A stretch of 64,000 nucleotides of DNA from positions 1,426,001 through 1,490,000 of the forward strand of contig NW_026999402.1 of NCBI RefSeq assembly GCF_037126465.1, written 5' to 3'. The notes below the pieces were generated by a model that had not been told where the DNA came from, searched no databases, and saw only the letters and a program-made list of their open reading frames with translations. A program made the translations under genes and the position numbers. Shown piece after piece: positions 47,590 to 59,376 of this stretch. Within the stretch, counting starts at the first letter, position 1. Every line of letters starts with the position of its first letter. This DNA is from Ornithodoros turicata (taxonomy: Eukaryota; Arthropoda; Arachnida; Ixodida; Argasidae).

Positions 47590-48190
47590 TACGCCCACAA
47601 ACGGCCCACAAACGTTAACTATGTTGGAGAAATCATGGACAGTCTCGATTATTTGTGTTACTGTTGACAGACCCGACCGAAATCCATGTTGGAAAGGTGT
47701 AAAGAAATTGTGTTCTTCGAGGAATGTAACCATATGTTTACTCACGATATGCTCAAGTACTTTGGCACATGTTGGTAGTAGGGATACTGGTTGGTAATTG
47801 CAAGGATCAGTCGTACTACCTGTCTCGTGTACAGGTACGACCTCTGCCACTTTCATTGCTTTGGGACCGCTCCTGTCCTGACTTTGTATACGTGGTACAT
47901 GCAGGTACTCGCTACACCATTTCACGTATCTGATCGGGAATTCATTAGGAACTTCATCCGCTCCCATCGCCTTTTTACGATTAACCCTTAATAGCAGTTG
48001 GTAGATGCTTTGAACAGATAGACAAATGTCAGCAATTGGAGTCTGAATGCCATGAGTGTACGTAGGGCGGAGTCAATCATCCGCCGTAAATTGGGAACAA
48101 AAATAGCGATTCATGCGCTCACAAATTGCTCTATCATCACAGGTAACTGATTCTCCCACTTGGAGTCTGTCAATCTTTCTTACTTGATGG
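47590..48190 (-). pseudogene. CR1-like LINE reverse transcriptase fragment
   Basis: Minus-strand text contains KKAMGADEVPNEF, then AEVVPVHETGSTTDPCNYQP followed by VSLLPTCAKVLEHIVSK and FTPFQHGFRSGLSTVTQI. These are the early fingers and palm blocks of non-LTR RT (GPD..P...L; NYRPISL; Q.GF). The catalytic F.DD block lies beyond the break at about 47640. A frameshift occurs near 47950. Confidence 0.85.
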
Positions 48191-48581
48191 AGTTAGGAAT
48201 CTCCAAAACTTTCTATAAAATAAAATATAACTCTCAATAACATATAGTCTTAACTGTGGAGCGGCACGCTAGCTCTGGATCTCCATATAAGCAGCGTCTT
48301 AAAGGAGCATTAAAGTGGTATCTAACATGGCCAAGAACTGCTGTCATCTTGTAAAGCAGTATGTGAAAAGCATTCCCACAAAATATTTGTCCAAAGTTGT
48401 TTCACCGCGGCGCAATTCATTTGCAAAGTCGCTGCCGCGGTGACAGGCCGGAGCGCTCCAACTGCAGACCACACCCGCTCTAATGTGGAGTTTGCGGTAG
48501 AGAGCCCCCTCATTCGTTGGTAGGAGGAACCGACTGCTACGAACATTGCGAGCTGTTTCTTGTTAACTTCTATTCGTTATA
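48191..48581. other. Intergenic, no gene seen
   Basis: The text cttaaaggagcattaaagtgg at 48299 recalls ends of repeats but was not matched elsewhere here. Confidence 0.3.
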
Positions 48582-48792
48582 CAGGGTGTTCCAGATTCAT
48601 CTTTCACTAGCACTTTATAAATAGGCGAACAAAAGAAAACTGGTACTACTTTTTCTGTTCCTTGAGTAAGAAACAGGCGCTACATAATTAGCAGCACCTG
48701 TTTCTTGCACAAGTAGCGTAAAGTTATCATCCGGTTTCGTGTCATCGCTGTGTTTGTGTAGCGCTCGTGAAAGATTAATTTTCAACACCCTG
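48582..48792. mobile_element. Mariner-type MITE (211 bp)
   Basis: Starts cagggtgttccagattcatc and ends ttttcaacaccctg, with TA directly outside both ends (48580-48581, 48793-48794). CAGGGTG ends and TA duplication are typical of mariner-derived MITEs. Its middle folds (gaaacaggcgct / agcacctgtttc). A similar end, gggacaccctgta, occurs alone at 51221. Confidence 0.7.
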
Positions 48793-49469
48793 TATGAAAC
48801 GTGCCCTGTATAAAAACGTGATATAAATATCACGTTTTCTGGAAAGAAAAATAAAGAGAACAAGCATGTATGCTGCATGACAAAATAAGATTGCGATCAC
48901 GAGAGTAATATCCGTGACTTCTTTGCAATCTCAACTTCTTGAATTCCACCTCAACGTCTTCATCCGGAACCTCTATCGGCAAGAAATGCAGCGATACGGT
49001 CTTCGTGTTCCTTTCGCAAGGAACAAGCACGTAGTCACGCCCCTTTAACTTCTTCTAACATGCCCTTCTTCTTCTTCTTCTTATGAGATGAGAGTGGTAT
49101 TCGCTGCAAGGGCCTCCGCCGCCTGCTTGGAGCGCACCGTGATGGGAAACCTGCCATGGCCAAATGGGTTAATCCCCTTCACGCGTTTAAAAACCCACAG
49201 TAGCAGAAAGCAAGCGAGGACGGCGCTATTGTGGCGTCACCTGTTAGTCACTGAACCAACTGTGCGGTGAAAACGGTCACGGTTGCACACTGTCGGGAAG
49301 CACTGGGGTATCGCTGTACGACACACGGATTCATGCTGCACCACTCGTTCTTCCCGGGCAGTCAGGTCGTGTCGTTCACAGTTCCTTCAAATCCTCCGTT
49401 TCGGACATCACGCAGCCGGAGAACGCCAGGCGGCTCCGAAGCGGTAGCGGACGCTCCTGCCATGCTCTT
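48793..49469. other. Intergenic, no gene seen
   Basis: A 12 bp-arm dyad aaaacgtgatat/atatcacgtttt is at 48814-48839, and a (ctt)n run at 49066-49081. No coding domain recognised. Confidence 0.4.
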
Positions 49470-50009
49470 GAGTTCATGTATAATAATAAAACGGCGTACA
49501 GAAACAGCACACAAACGAGTGACAGTGTAAAATATCTATTACATATTTATTTGACATATACAACGTAGGAGATATGTACATATAGTACGCGAAATTAAAA
49601 GAAAATGCAAATAGAAGTCAAATTCAGCGGAATGAGGTAACAAACGGAAGGCAACGCCTTCCATGCCAAAGGATGGCGGCTGCGTTGTGGTAACGCTGCC
49701 TCGAGCACGTCCGACCCATCAAATTACCCTGGTCTCCCAATATTTTTCCAGTCCTGATTACACTATTGATAATCTGCGCGTGGTCGTTCTTTATTCCGGT
49801 TTTTCTTCTGCTTCCGCATGCAAACGGGAACAGGTCCACGGCACCCATTATCACAACACCGTTCATCCGTGCGGTTTGAACGATAGACCCGCTTTCGGTT
49901 TTTAATCAGTGTGTCACACATGCCGTTCCCCTAGCACGTGTTGTGTAGCCACGTAGTGGCTGGTCGGCATGTTTGGCATACTTGCCTCTCCGTTTTCGTT
50001 TGCTCGAAC
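49470..50009. repeat. ~540 bp dispersed repeat, copy 2
   Basis: See copy 1 at 37941-38498. This copy has a small extra block (about 49710-49765) and is bordered directly on its right by the 150 bp repeat at 50010. Confidence 0.8.
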
Positions 50010-50425
50010 TAGTCACTAAATAGGGAGCAGACTAGCGACACTAAGCCACGCCGGCGACCGAACCCGCCATCGTGGGTCCGGCGCGGCTGCGTCGCCTAGC
50101 AATAAACCTCTACCCGAGAAACGTCATCGTGACGTTGGGAGACAGACTGAAACCGAAACAAATCGGAAGGCGGGGGCTGGTTTCCACGAATGGGCACTTA
50201 TTCGCTGCCTCCTACAGAAAGAAAAGTAAGAGCGAAAGTCGCATTCCTTTCAGGGACCATCGTAATCTCAAGACCGTGGCTTTCGGGCGCGACTTTGTTC
50301 GCCCCTAGATTCGAGCAACGTTCAACTCTACCAAATTGGTGGCGCTGTCGAACACAATGACGTCATTTGTGTACAAACAGGGAGAGGTCGATGGGAGGGC
50401 AATCTCCCCCTTCTCCGCCGTAGAA
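50010..50425. repeat. Second copy of the 22.2 kb repeat, split by a CCTCTACC element
   Basis: Left half 50010-50102 (agtcactaaatagggagcag to gcgtcgcctagcaat) and right half 50389-50425 (atgggagggcaatctccccc) match 22225-22366 in order. Between them lies the 50106-50387 element, so that element inserted into this repeat. Confidence 0.75.
50106..50387. mobile_element. CCTCTACC inverted-repeat element, copy 1
   Basis: Ends are cctctacccgagaaacgtca and ttgtgtacaaacagggagagg. A second copy in opposite orientation is at 59377-59631. Shared interior text includes gaaacgtcatcrtgacgttg, gtggctttcgggcgcgac and atgacgtcattt. The 10-base terminal inverted repeat and lack of coding suggest a MITE. The target duplication is not clear. 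Confidence 0.7.
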
Positions 50426-52879
50426 CAGCGCCCAGTCAAGCCAGGTCCCAACCGAGGAAACCGGCTTTCGATGGAGGTGACTCAACATGGACGGTGCGTG
50501 CGACTTGTCTAGAGCGAGCAACGCGTGCCTGATTTTTACATGAGTTACAACGCATGTTACGCCTGGACACTTGAAAAAAAAAAAAAAAAACATTTCGTTG
50601 CATTGAGGCCTGAGAGCCGGATTCCTCATGATGGAAATATATGGTCGGAATGAAGGAACAGCATGGCTGAGAGAACACTATACACGTCTTCGTTGACCTA
50701 GCTTCCCTAATTTCGCTATAATTCGCCCCAGGTTTGCGGAAACCTAATTCACGGAACGAAGCACGACGAAATGCAACGACATGGTTTTATTTACGTTAAG
50801 CGTTGCGCCCACTTGCACCGCCAAAAAACCGCCACACTGAGGCTAAAGAATCAGACTTTACCAGCACCTTAGATCATGCCACCAAGCCCGGTAACTCTCC
50901 CTTGCAATTGGGTTATGATTCATCCGCCCACTGCGTCGTTCTTATGAAGCGCATAATCGACTGTACTCGAGGTACTTTCCCCTTCAATCGGGCACCAGAC
51001 TGTAGAGGAAATTGTCGCTATACACAGTACTACAGTACACTCTGTACAGAGTTTGGAATAGGACAATTGTAATTTATCGGGAGAAACAAGCATATAACTG
51101 AAATAATAAACGTAATCTTTGTCATCAATATAATGAATTCTACGCATCACAATGAAAAACACTTTTTATTTAGCGTGGCTGTAGTTTTTTTTATTATAAT
51201 TCAATGACACGTTTTCTGGGACACCCTGTATAGAAAGTATGCCACCAAAGTTTGTTTGGTGTGTGTGTGTGTCCCTCAGTGTTTGTCCTGTACTGTCACC
51301 ACTCTTACCCCGTTTAATATCGTCGTCCAACATCCCAACATGCGTTCCACTTGCAATAACTCTACCTATTCCGTTTGTATTTTTGTTTCTTTTTGTTTTT
51401 TGTTTACGAAATTTTTTTAGCAGTTCCTAATCGTGCAAAACGACATACCACGAAACGTTTCTTAATTCCTAGATCTCAATGTGGCAAGAGGGCATGCAGG
51501 TTTCATCGAGTGTTCAAACCGAGATACTGCACGAGGTGTCAATGAGATGATCCCACGATATGGAAGCAGAGTCCTGCCGGTGCGAGTTGAGTGCGATGTC
51601 TCCGGCCAATGCTGCAACTGCTACGTTGTACTCTCACCCTGGCGTGTCTCAGTTCGTTTATTTCTGCCAATTAAACGTGGGGGCCTGCGGCATTCAGTTT
51701 CCTTCTCCAAAAACTGGGGAAAACGACAAATTTTCGTGCGTTGCGGTAGCATCCCTTCCATTGATTCGGCAGTACTCGAGCTCGAGCTCATATGGTACCA
51801 CTCTCAAAAACTCTTTGAACTGGGTTTATGGAGTTAATAAGGCTTGCAAATTCCGTACCCGGGAAGTGACAGCTACGTGTAGGGAACGTAAACCCTTGAC
51901 TGGCTTCGGGTCACACATAGAGTCGAGGTGACAAGGAGCTCACTCCGCCCAAAGCGTGACTTCGAGGGGTCAACAACTGCCGCACAGGGGAGTATCAACA
52001 TAATGCATCCCTGAAATGCAACGGCAACACAGGTGAGAGGCAAATGAAACAGTAACTGACGCGCACAAAATATGGCTGCAATAACAATTTCTCCCCGATG
52101 CCAATTTGAACATGTTTGTCCATAAAGAACTGGCAGAAAAATTCAGCGCATTGGTTAGGAAATGTGAAGGAAAGTCCCTCTGGAGGACAGCTATCAATAT
52201 TTCGAGTGTTGTTCTTCTGTGCACTGTCTTCATCATTGCCACGGCATTTAAAGGGCATGGATGGACTCGAGAACAAATATGATGGGAGAATTAGAATTAC
52301 AAGCCCTGTGCAGAATATGAAGACATATCTCAACGAAAGACACATAAGACAGCGTCAAAGTTTCGCCTCTCACTGTGCGTAAGTCTTAATTACACACAGG
52401 AAATAGAAACAATTACGAGCATGAGATTTATACTGTCCAAAGTTGTACCACATTAATGCACTCGTGTCACTCACAGCAAGAAATGCTGCTTTTGTGCACC
52501 TAAATACTGTGATTTCATCACCGTAGACACTTTCATGAAGTCAAGCATGCGAAGCTGCTTTGCAACATTGATGCCCTAAAAGAGAATGGCTGAGCACAGA
52601 AGATAATGCTTCCCTGTGACCTATTTTCTACCCAGGGCTGGCTTGACCATGTGCTCAGCATGCCGCAACCGCAGGCTGTTGCTGCTTTCAGCCATATGTG
52701 CCTCTTGTTGTTATTTTGACGTCAGCATTGCTGTTTGCGCAAGATGGGCCCTTCGGCAAGGGTTCTATAGTCTTGTTCGACGTAAGGAAACGAAGCCTAG
52801 TTCGTCAGCTCTCAAAATATTACTGCACGGCAGATGGTTGGATGCAGAGAGGTTACACGCTCAGTCACTGCGCCAGATA
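50426..52879. other. Intergenic, no gene recognised
   Basis: A-run 50573-50590. ORFs at 51481-51837 and 51560-51931 overlap in different frames and show no domain I can name. The region near 52880 has tctggcgcagtgactgagcg on the minus strand, a possible Gypsy primer-binding site. Confidence 0.3.
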
Positions 52880-52929
52880 ATGTAATTGTATTTATTGGTC
52901 TGCCTTGATGGACCGTGTGTCGGAGTGCG

Positions 52930-53187
52930 TGGCCGAACGCTGGCGGGGCACACTACGGTTCCTGGACTTTTTTCCTGCAGCTGATGTTCGAGGCGTTTAT
53001 TTCAACAAACACGCACATGATGACAAACATGTACATGTACATGTGACAGACAAAACCGGGGGGTGGGGGTGGAATACAAGGCCACGTCAACAGATGTGAC
53101 TGGCTAGACAGCGCGAGCATCGTTCTCCTAATAACATCACACATCACAGATCAACACAGATATACATATAATCACAGATATATAACA
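52930..53187 (-). repeat. Gypsy LTR C, with altered 3' part
   Basis: From 53187 (tgttatatatctgtgatta) it follows LTRs A and B to about 53075. It then diverges through a ccccaccccccc run, a (tgtaca)n patch and aaataaacgcctcg. The far end is uncertain and may extend to 52880. Confidence 0.55.
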
Positions 53188-53204
53188 TTCCTCAAACCCT
53201 AAGG

Positions 53205-53690
53205 TGAGTATCTTTTTTCGGATCCTCTTGGACTGTCGAGGTTGCGGAGGCGAAGCTTCCACGGAGACGGCAGTTTCCGGCACTTGAGGCGCTGGGGCAT
53301 CCGCTTCAGTGGTGATGCGTTCACGAACCTGGTCGACGTGACGTCATATCACTTCGGTCGGTGTCTGGATTGTCACAGTACGGGCAATGTTCTTGATGAT
53401 ATAAGGTCCGTCAAAAAGAGCTCCTAATTTACTATCTCTGATTCCGTTGGAGAAGAGCATTGAGCAAGGCTCAGAAGGAACTGCTGCACATCTGTACTAC
53501 GTATTCCACAGACTATGCGGTCTCTGAGCATGCGGTCCAGCGTCGTTCCGAAATTGCAATTTTCTGCAGTTTTGCGAATTTTGACAATAAAATTTGCCGC
53601 AAGTTTCTCAATCTATTCATTTCGGGCTATAATGCTCATTCAGGTATTGCAGTACTTCTTTATACGTCAACGTTTTGACTTCACTGGGTG
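53205..53690 (-). pseudogene. Deleted Gypsy: gag-integrase fusion, unit 2
   Basis: The same joined text as unit 1, for example ctgagcatgcggtccagcgtc and ggtgatgcgttcacgaacct on the plus strand. It has several small indels but the identical deletion junction near 53400. Confidence 0.8.
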
Positions 53691-53935
53691 AGCATATACG
53701 CCTTGCAATACCTCAATTGTTGACGTGCATGACGCTGCAACCAATAAAGCTCGCTTCTGTGCGTCGTCTTTAACACCATTTGCATGGAAGTACGCTTACA
53801 CTCGAATTTGGTACGACGGCCAAGGGTCTCTACCTTCTTCAAACTGATGTAATTGGAAGGTCATGCCTTATGCTTGGGCTGAGTTTCTGATCAGGCCGCC
53901 TGATTGTGTCGTCGTTTCCCTTCATGGTCGCCAAA

Positions 53936-54177
53936 TGTTAAGTATCCCGAGCCGTCAATGTGACAGGGCAGCCAGCGTGAAACGACACGAACAACGTGAT
54001 GTGCTCCGTAGTGAAAGAAGAACGACAAGATTTATTGCGTGTCGGCTTAAATAAGGTGACGGAAAAAACCGGAATACAGGGCCACGTCAACAGGTGTGAC
54101 CGGCTAGACAGCGCGAGCATCGTTATCTTAATATCACTGATCAACACAAATATACAGATAATCACAAATATATAATG
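53936..54177 (-). repeat. Gypsy LTR B
   Basis: Aligned with LTR A across gctcgcgctgtctagcc, cacctgttgacgtgg and gagcacatcacgttgttcgt. Its starting TG has become CA. It is followed by tttggcgaccatgaaggg. Confidence 0.75.
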
Positions 54178-54184
54178 TTCCTCA

Positions 54185-54310
54185 AACCCTAAGGTGAATA
54201 TCCTTTTTACTGTTTTTCGGATCCTCTTTGACTGTCGAAGTTGCGGAGCCGGAGCTTCCACGGAGACTGCAGTTTCTGGCACTTGAGGCAGAGGGGCATC
54301 CGCTTCAGTG
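54185..54310 (-). pseudogene. Gypsy integrase tail remnant before LTR B
   Basis: Minus-strand codons PQVPETAVSVEAPAPQLRQS match the tails at 55.45 and 53.25 kb. It leads into LTR B. Upstream (54310-54690) is DNA not seen elsewhere in the window. Confidence 0.7.
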
Positions 54311-54694
54311 ATGACGCGTTCAGTCTGTAGTTTGTTACCGAAACCACATCTCGAAAGTTGTCCTGTTGGCGCTCAACAGGATGTACGTCACGGAAAGTCT
54401 CAAGTACCCGGGCACTTGTCGTCTGCTTCGAAGTCCCCATTTCAAAGCTGCTGCTTGGGGAGCGGCTCGGAGTCTCGCACTCCCGGGTGCGCGAGTGATG
54501 CTTGTGTGAGTGGAATCGTTTGCTGTTCGGGACCGTCACAGTGAGCACGCGCTCTTAGTCTTTAGGGCTAGGGCAGTCTTATTGTTGTGACTTGTCCCGC
54601 CTTCCAGGTGACAAAACTGGATATTTCCTAGAAATTCTCCCAGATATCCTTTTATCGAGTGACGAGGTTTCTGTTTAGTATTCCAAACCATAAG

Positions 54695-55178
54695 GTGAAT
54701 ATCTGTCTACTGGTTTCCGGATCCTCCTGGACTGTCGAAGTTGCGGAGGCGGAGCTTCCACGGAGACGGCAGTTTCCGGCACTTGAGGCGCTGGGGCATC
54801 CGCTTCAGTGGTGATGCGTTCACGAACCTGGTCGACGTGACGTCATATCACTTCGGTCGGTGTCTGGATTGTCACAGTACGGGCAATGTTCTTGATGATA
54901 TAAGGTCAGTCAAAAAGAGCTAATTTGCTATCTCTGATTCCGTTGGAGAAGAGCATTGAGCAAGGCTCAGAAGGAACTGCTGCACATCTGTACTACGTAT
55001 TCCACAGACTATGCGCTCTCTGAGCATGCGGTCCAGCGTCGTTCCGAAATTTCGGCAATTTTCTGCAGTTTTGCGAATTGCGACAATGAAATTTGCCACA
55101 GTTTCTCCATGTATTCATTTCGGTCTGTAATACTCATTCAGGTATTGCAGTACTTCTTCATCGTTCATCGCCGCCAAA
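54695..55178 (-). pseudogene. Deleted Gypsy: gag start fused to integrase tail, unit 1
   Basis: Begins MNDEEVLQYLNEYYRPK right after the primer site. It continues VANFIVAIRKTAENCRNFGT and LDRMLRERIVCGIRSTDVQQ, standard Gypsy Gag, and then passes directly into TIQTPTEVI and the proline-rich integrase tail ending RRIRKPVDRYSP. The whole of pol between is deleted. Confidence 0.8.
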
Positions 55179-55411
55179 TGTTAAGTATTCCAAGCCGTCG
55201 AGGTGGCAGTGCAGCCAGCTGGAACGACACGAACAACGTGATGTGCTCCGTAGTGACAATATTTATTGCGTGTCGGGCTAAATATGGTGACAGACAAAAC
55301 CCGAATACAGGGCCACGTCAACAGGTGTGACTGGCTAGACAGCGCGAGCATCATTACCTTAATAAGATCACAGGTCAACACAGATATACAGATAATCACA
55401 GATATACAACA
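55179..55411 (-). repeat. Gypsy LTR A (233 bp)
   Basis: Minus strand begins tgttgtatatctgtgattat and ends ggaatacttaaca. It is preceded by a purine tract and followed by tttggcggcgatgaac, a primer-binding-like site. It contains aataaatattgtcac near its 3' part, a possible poly(A) signal. Confidence 0.8.
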
Positions 55412-55421
55412 TTCCTCCACC

Positions 55422-55907
55422 CTAAGGTGAATATCTGTTTACTGGTCGTCGGACCCGACTCGATCTTCGAAGTTGGGGAGCCGGAGCTTCCACGGAGACC
55501 GCAGTTTCGGGCACTTGAGGCGGCGGGGCATCTGCTTCAGTGGTGATGCGGTCAAAGACATGGTCGACGAGACGTCGTATCGCTTCGGTCGGTGTCTGGA
55601 TTGTCACAGTACGGGACAGTTTCGCGGACGTATCCGGGTAGCCACAGGTGTCCAGCGCCGTAGTTGGGGGCGTAGACCTTGTTTCCAGCTCGAACTGGGC
55701 AGTCTTGCTTCGGCTGATCGTCAGTAGCGGTTTAGGCGGGAGCCAGGAAAGTGTCCAGGCGAGATCGGATGCGATATCCGAAAAGTGCTTCCGATGGTGA
55801 ACGTCCAGATTGTTGAGGGGTTCTCCTATAAGATAACAAGAACCTGGCAAGTCTTTCTTCGAGGTGATACCGCCAAAGGACGCCAGTTGAACACTTTCAA
55901 CTTTCAC
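55422..55907 (-). pseudogene. Gypsy integrase C-terminal tail
   Basis: A 161-codon minus-strand ORF. Its end reads PAPQLRRSSRVRRPVNRYSP, the basic tail found after the integrase of tick-type Gypsy elements. The stop is followed by a purine tract (agggtggagga) and then the LTR start, the normal 3' layout. The catalytic core lies upstream and is missing. Confidence 0.75.
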
Positions 55908-55912
55908 ATGTG

Positions 55913-56760
55913 CTAGTCTCTACACACCCCAAAATGCGACTGTTATGTTAGAGGCAGGGTGCTAGAAGGTGGGAGGCTTGCTCTACTTGGCGTCAGTAAG
56001 TGGGTCTGAGTACCTGCAAGGCAAGATTGCAAACAGGTGTGGGTTTCTGAAAAGTGTAACTGTATTGTAATGTTGCGTCAATTCATGATAAAATGGCACT
56101 AATACTATTTGGATGAGTCACGTTCTACAGTGGAAATGTTGACCTATACTGTCTACTCTTTTAGTTAAGGCAGCGATAATCCAATATTGCTCTGAACAAG
56201 AAATATTATTTCATGCTAATAGGGTACTATTTATGCTCCGTGCCATAATGGGACCCCACTGAATTTGAAGCACTTTTTATTTTGGGGAAAAAGTTTTCTC
56301 TAATCTAATCAAGTGATTTTATTCGATAATTACGACCAAATGCCCCCACATGAAATTATGACACTTATGTTGCACCGATTTCAACCTGTGGATGTGTTCC
56401 AAGTGTATGCATACAGCATTTTATACTGCACGCAAACCTTAAGTGCAAAAGGCTTAACATCATGCAGTATTAATGAGTGCGCAGGTTGGAACAGCTATCC
56501 TTCTCGCATGATGTGCGGCTGAGGCCCTGCTCATTTTATTATTCTACTACGGGCCGTACATCCTAGCTGGCACACACGAATTCCGCGAAAGCGTAGTCGT
56601 AGCATCATTATTGCAATGAGGCTGCGAAACAAATGTCACTTACCTCGTGCAATGGCATGCTGAGTTGTTCAGTGAATAATGTCGGCACGGCGCCAAGTCA
56701 AACGCTTTTTTTTTTTACTGGAATCCCTACGTGCATTCGCTTGATGCCAGTGATCCTGTA
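55913..56760. other. Intergenic, no gene seen
   Basis: T-run at 56707-56716. No domain recognised. Confidence 0.35.
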
Positions 56761-57197
56761 GACTCGGAGAACAAGGAGCAGTCTAAACAAGGACAACGAC
56801 ACAAGAAGACACACAAACAGAGGCTCCACTATCAACTTACTGAACAACACAAGCACACTTTTATAACCAATGGTAAGGACGGGAAAAGGGGGGAAAACGG
56901 AAGACACGTGGGGCCATATAAACACGAGGAACAATCAGATCTAACTACTCACTTCCAGCCTTCAGTCTGCATTCCAAGAACCCAAACTCTTCCCTAAGCG
57001 ATATTGACGGCTCACTGACACATTTATCAGACCCATACTTCATTATCAAAAAGGCCTCGAAAATTTCTCTTTCATTCTTGGAGTTAAATCGTCCTCTAAT
57101 CTAAATCTAAACTAATAACTAATAATCTAAAAACTTGTTGTTTGTGTGTCTTCTTGTGTCGTTGTCCTTGTTTAGACTGCTCCTTGTTCTCCGAGTC
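56761..57197. mobile_element. Element with perfect 59 bp inverted repeats
   Basis: 56761-56819 (gactcggagaacaaggagca...) is the exact reverse complement of 57139-57197 (...ccgagtc). The 319 bp interior shows no coding domain. TGTA lies just outside on the left and one base away on the right, so a duplication is only possible. It could be a fold-back MITE or an inverted duplication. Confidence 0.85.
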
Positions 57198-58430
57198 ATG
57201 TACCAACAAGCCCATCAAGCTACTCTAGTCGATCCTGTAGACGTCGTCCGAAAGCTGCGAAGAACAGACGCGTAGTTTTTCTGGTAGGTCAAGGTTTGCA
57301 ACGGAAATTGCATCTTCCTGTACTGGCATCTTCACGTCGGCTGGCGAAACGCCTCTGGGTTAGCTATGGACGTCTTCGTACAGCCGGGAACGTAACACCA
57401 TGCACCGCCTGACATGATCACTTCGGAGCTTCCAGAAGTGAAAGAAATGTCAGCGAATTTCCCATTATTCAGAAGTGTCGAAAGCAGAGCACACGAACAC
57501 AATAACAACAAAGTAAGACAATAACAACACGGTCGACTGATCGCAGCCAGTGCAGCCCTTTGGGTCGCTTAGACAAGGGCTCGAAACCCGCGAGTTCCTT
57601 TGCGGGATAAAGTGAGGCGCTTCATGAGCGTCATCGGACGTCAGAAAACGTCATAAAGTTAACGTCACGGCGACATCCGGTGGCTAGTGCTTACTGATTG
57701 GTTTCCATGAGCAGGAATCCGTTTTCTGAGTGATGATTGGTCGTTTTCAAATTTGTTCGCGAGCGCTCAAACAGGCGACAGCGCGGCGGCTGTGCCGGCT
57801 GGAACCGGCGTCCACGGAGTCGCCGGCGTCCGTCTCTGATGGCTTATGTCGTGTAATGTGTGTAAAGGTTGGGTTGCTCTATGAGTTCCGGTTTTGCTGT
57901 TTAAAAACGCTGACTGGACCGTGTCAGTGTCGTCGAACAGTCACAGCTGCCAGGGAAGATGCATGCGCAACATTTTCGCTCTGCTTCGTGGTGTAGAAAC
58001 GATTCAAAAGATTATATCTCCTCGTTTTTCCGATACCCGGTCAACGACTGTCGACAGGTAAGTAATTTGTTATTGCATGTTGCTTTACAACACCACATTT
58101 ACTTCTTGTTTTGTGGATAAGTAGCCCAACACTCACTATAAATTCGGGCCGTTCGTGTGAGTCCGAGAAGCGGAGACAAGGATCTCGACGACGACACGCA
58201 GGCAACTGAAGTATGCAAACATGTGCTTCATGCAGGCAGTGACTCAATTCCGGCTTGACTGTGTATTATCCCAAATTACGCGGACGCGTTTCGGCTTGCG
58301 ATGTACCATCACATGTCCTACCACCCGACATCGCCACGGAAGTTACTGACGTGCATGAAGCACTGCCATCCCAGGGGCCGTACACCAGGTTGAAGTCCGC
58401 GATCATTGACCGTGACTGAACGTAAGCGGC
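57198..58430. other. Unassigned; CpG-rich stretch ending in a strong splice donor
   Basis: 57540-58057 is GC-rich and ends tcgacag|gtaagtaatt at 58057/58058, a near-ideal plus-strand donor. This could be a first exon, but no protein or promoter element was identified. Confidence 0.3.
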
Positions 58431-58499
58431 TACAGCAGTTGTTGACCACAGAAGAGCTTGGCGATTGCCGGCCAACACATTCTCTGTGGTACATGAAAG

Positions 58500-59110
58500 C
58501 TTTGCTTGGAAGCCGTGAATCAACGACAGCAATGTATTCCAAGAACTCTGTTGGACAAGTGTAGGCAGTGCGACCTGATTCCAAAGCACGACGTGGCTCA
58601 TAGGCTGCAACAGTTTGAAATAGGCTGCGTGCGTTTCTGGAAACCATGGTGGATGCGTCGTCCAGGACCCATAACCTCGCTCGAGAACTGGTCAGTCTTT
58701 GGCTGTGTGTACAATTTTTCCACATGCGTCTTCTTTTCTGGGTACCTTGATTTGCGTTGCCGCTGTTTGCTATCGTCCTTCTTACCATAATTCTTAGTGA
58801 GGAAAGCCGTTGCCTTACCTGTCTTCTGCAATGCTCTGCTTCTCGTCACCACGTTTCTTGCGTTTCTCTTCGATGAGCAGTCTCGTCTTAACAGCTTTGG
58901 TTGTCAGCGTCTGTTCGTGCTGCTCTAGGTTTAGGATGAGCTTCTCGTCTGTTTCAGGAAGTTTCATGAGCATCACCAGAGCCACTTCTCTATCTGTGAA
59001 GGCGTAGCCTGCAAGTGACAGTTTCCAATGCAGCTCCACAAGTCTTCCTAGTCTTCCTAGATAGTCCTTGCTCGTTCGCCTTCATTTTCACGTTGAAAAA
59101 ATCTCTATCT
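58500..59110 (-). pseudogene. Copia gag and protease fragment
   Basis: The minus ORF from 59039 reads VMLMKLPETDEKLILNLEQH and then AVKTRLLIEEKRKK, the end of Copia Gag. After frameshifts comes RLWVLDDASTMVSRNARSLF near 58680, equivalent to the Copia protease WVLDSGAS.HMT...LF block with the catalytic SGA altered. The frame stops repeatedly. Integrase is absent. Confidence 0.7.
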
Positions 59111-59376
59111 CTTTGAAATGATGATGGGATGCTTGACTTGTTCTTCTTCTTCTCCGGAAAGGTTGCACATTGGCGATCTTTGAGCTCTTGGGAAATTCCT
59201 TCTTCTCTCTCAATGAATAAACTTAATCTGGATGCGTTTCGGCGTGCGAAGTACGTACCCAGTACGTTTCAGACCCGTTCTTTATGATGCCGAAAATCTC
59301 TGGTGAGTCGAAAAATTCAGGTAGTCATTCGCAAAACACGGGAATACTTGCTGCATGCATCCAACTCAAGAATAGA

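Larger units (their letters stand above)
52880..55912 (-). mobile_element. Series of internally deleted Gypsy derivatives
   Basis: Minus-strand order is: integrase tail (55907-55422), LTR A (55411-55179), gag-integrase fusion unit (55178-54695), 385 bp of other DNA, integrase tail (54310-54185), LTR B (54177-53936), unlike DNA, a second gag-integrase fusion unit (53690-53205), LTR C (from 53187 down). The two fusion units share the same deletion junction and are nearly identical. All parts belong to one Gypsy family. Confidence 0.8.

Noticed and set aside
51481..51931. Protein-coding gene of 118-123 codons
   Set aside because: Two different frames are open over the same bases and neither shows a domain. 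Likely chance in GC-balanced DNA.
57540..57610. tRNA-like ggctcgaaaccc motif
   Set aside because: The B box has an extra base and no A box lies at the right distance.
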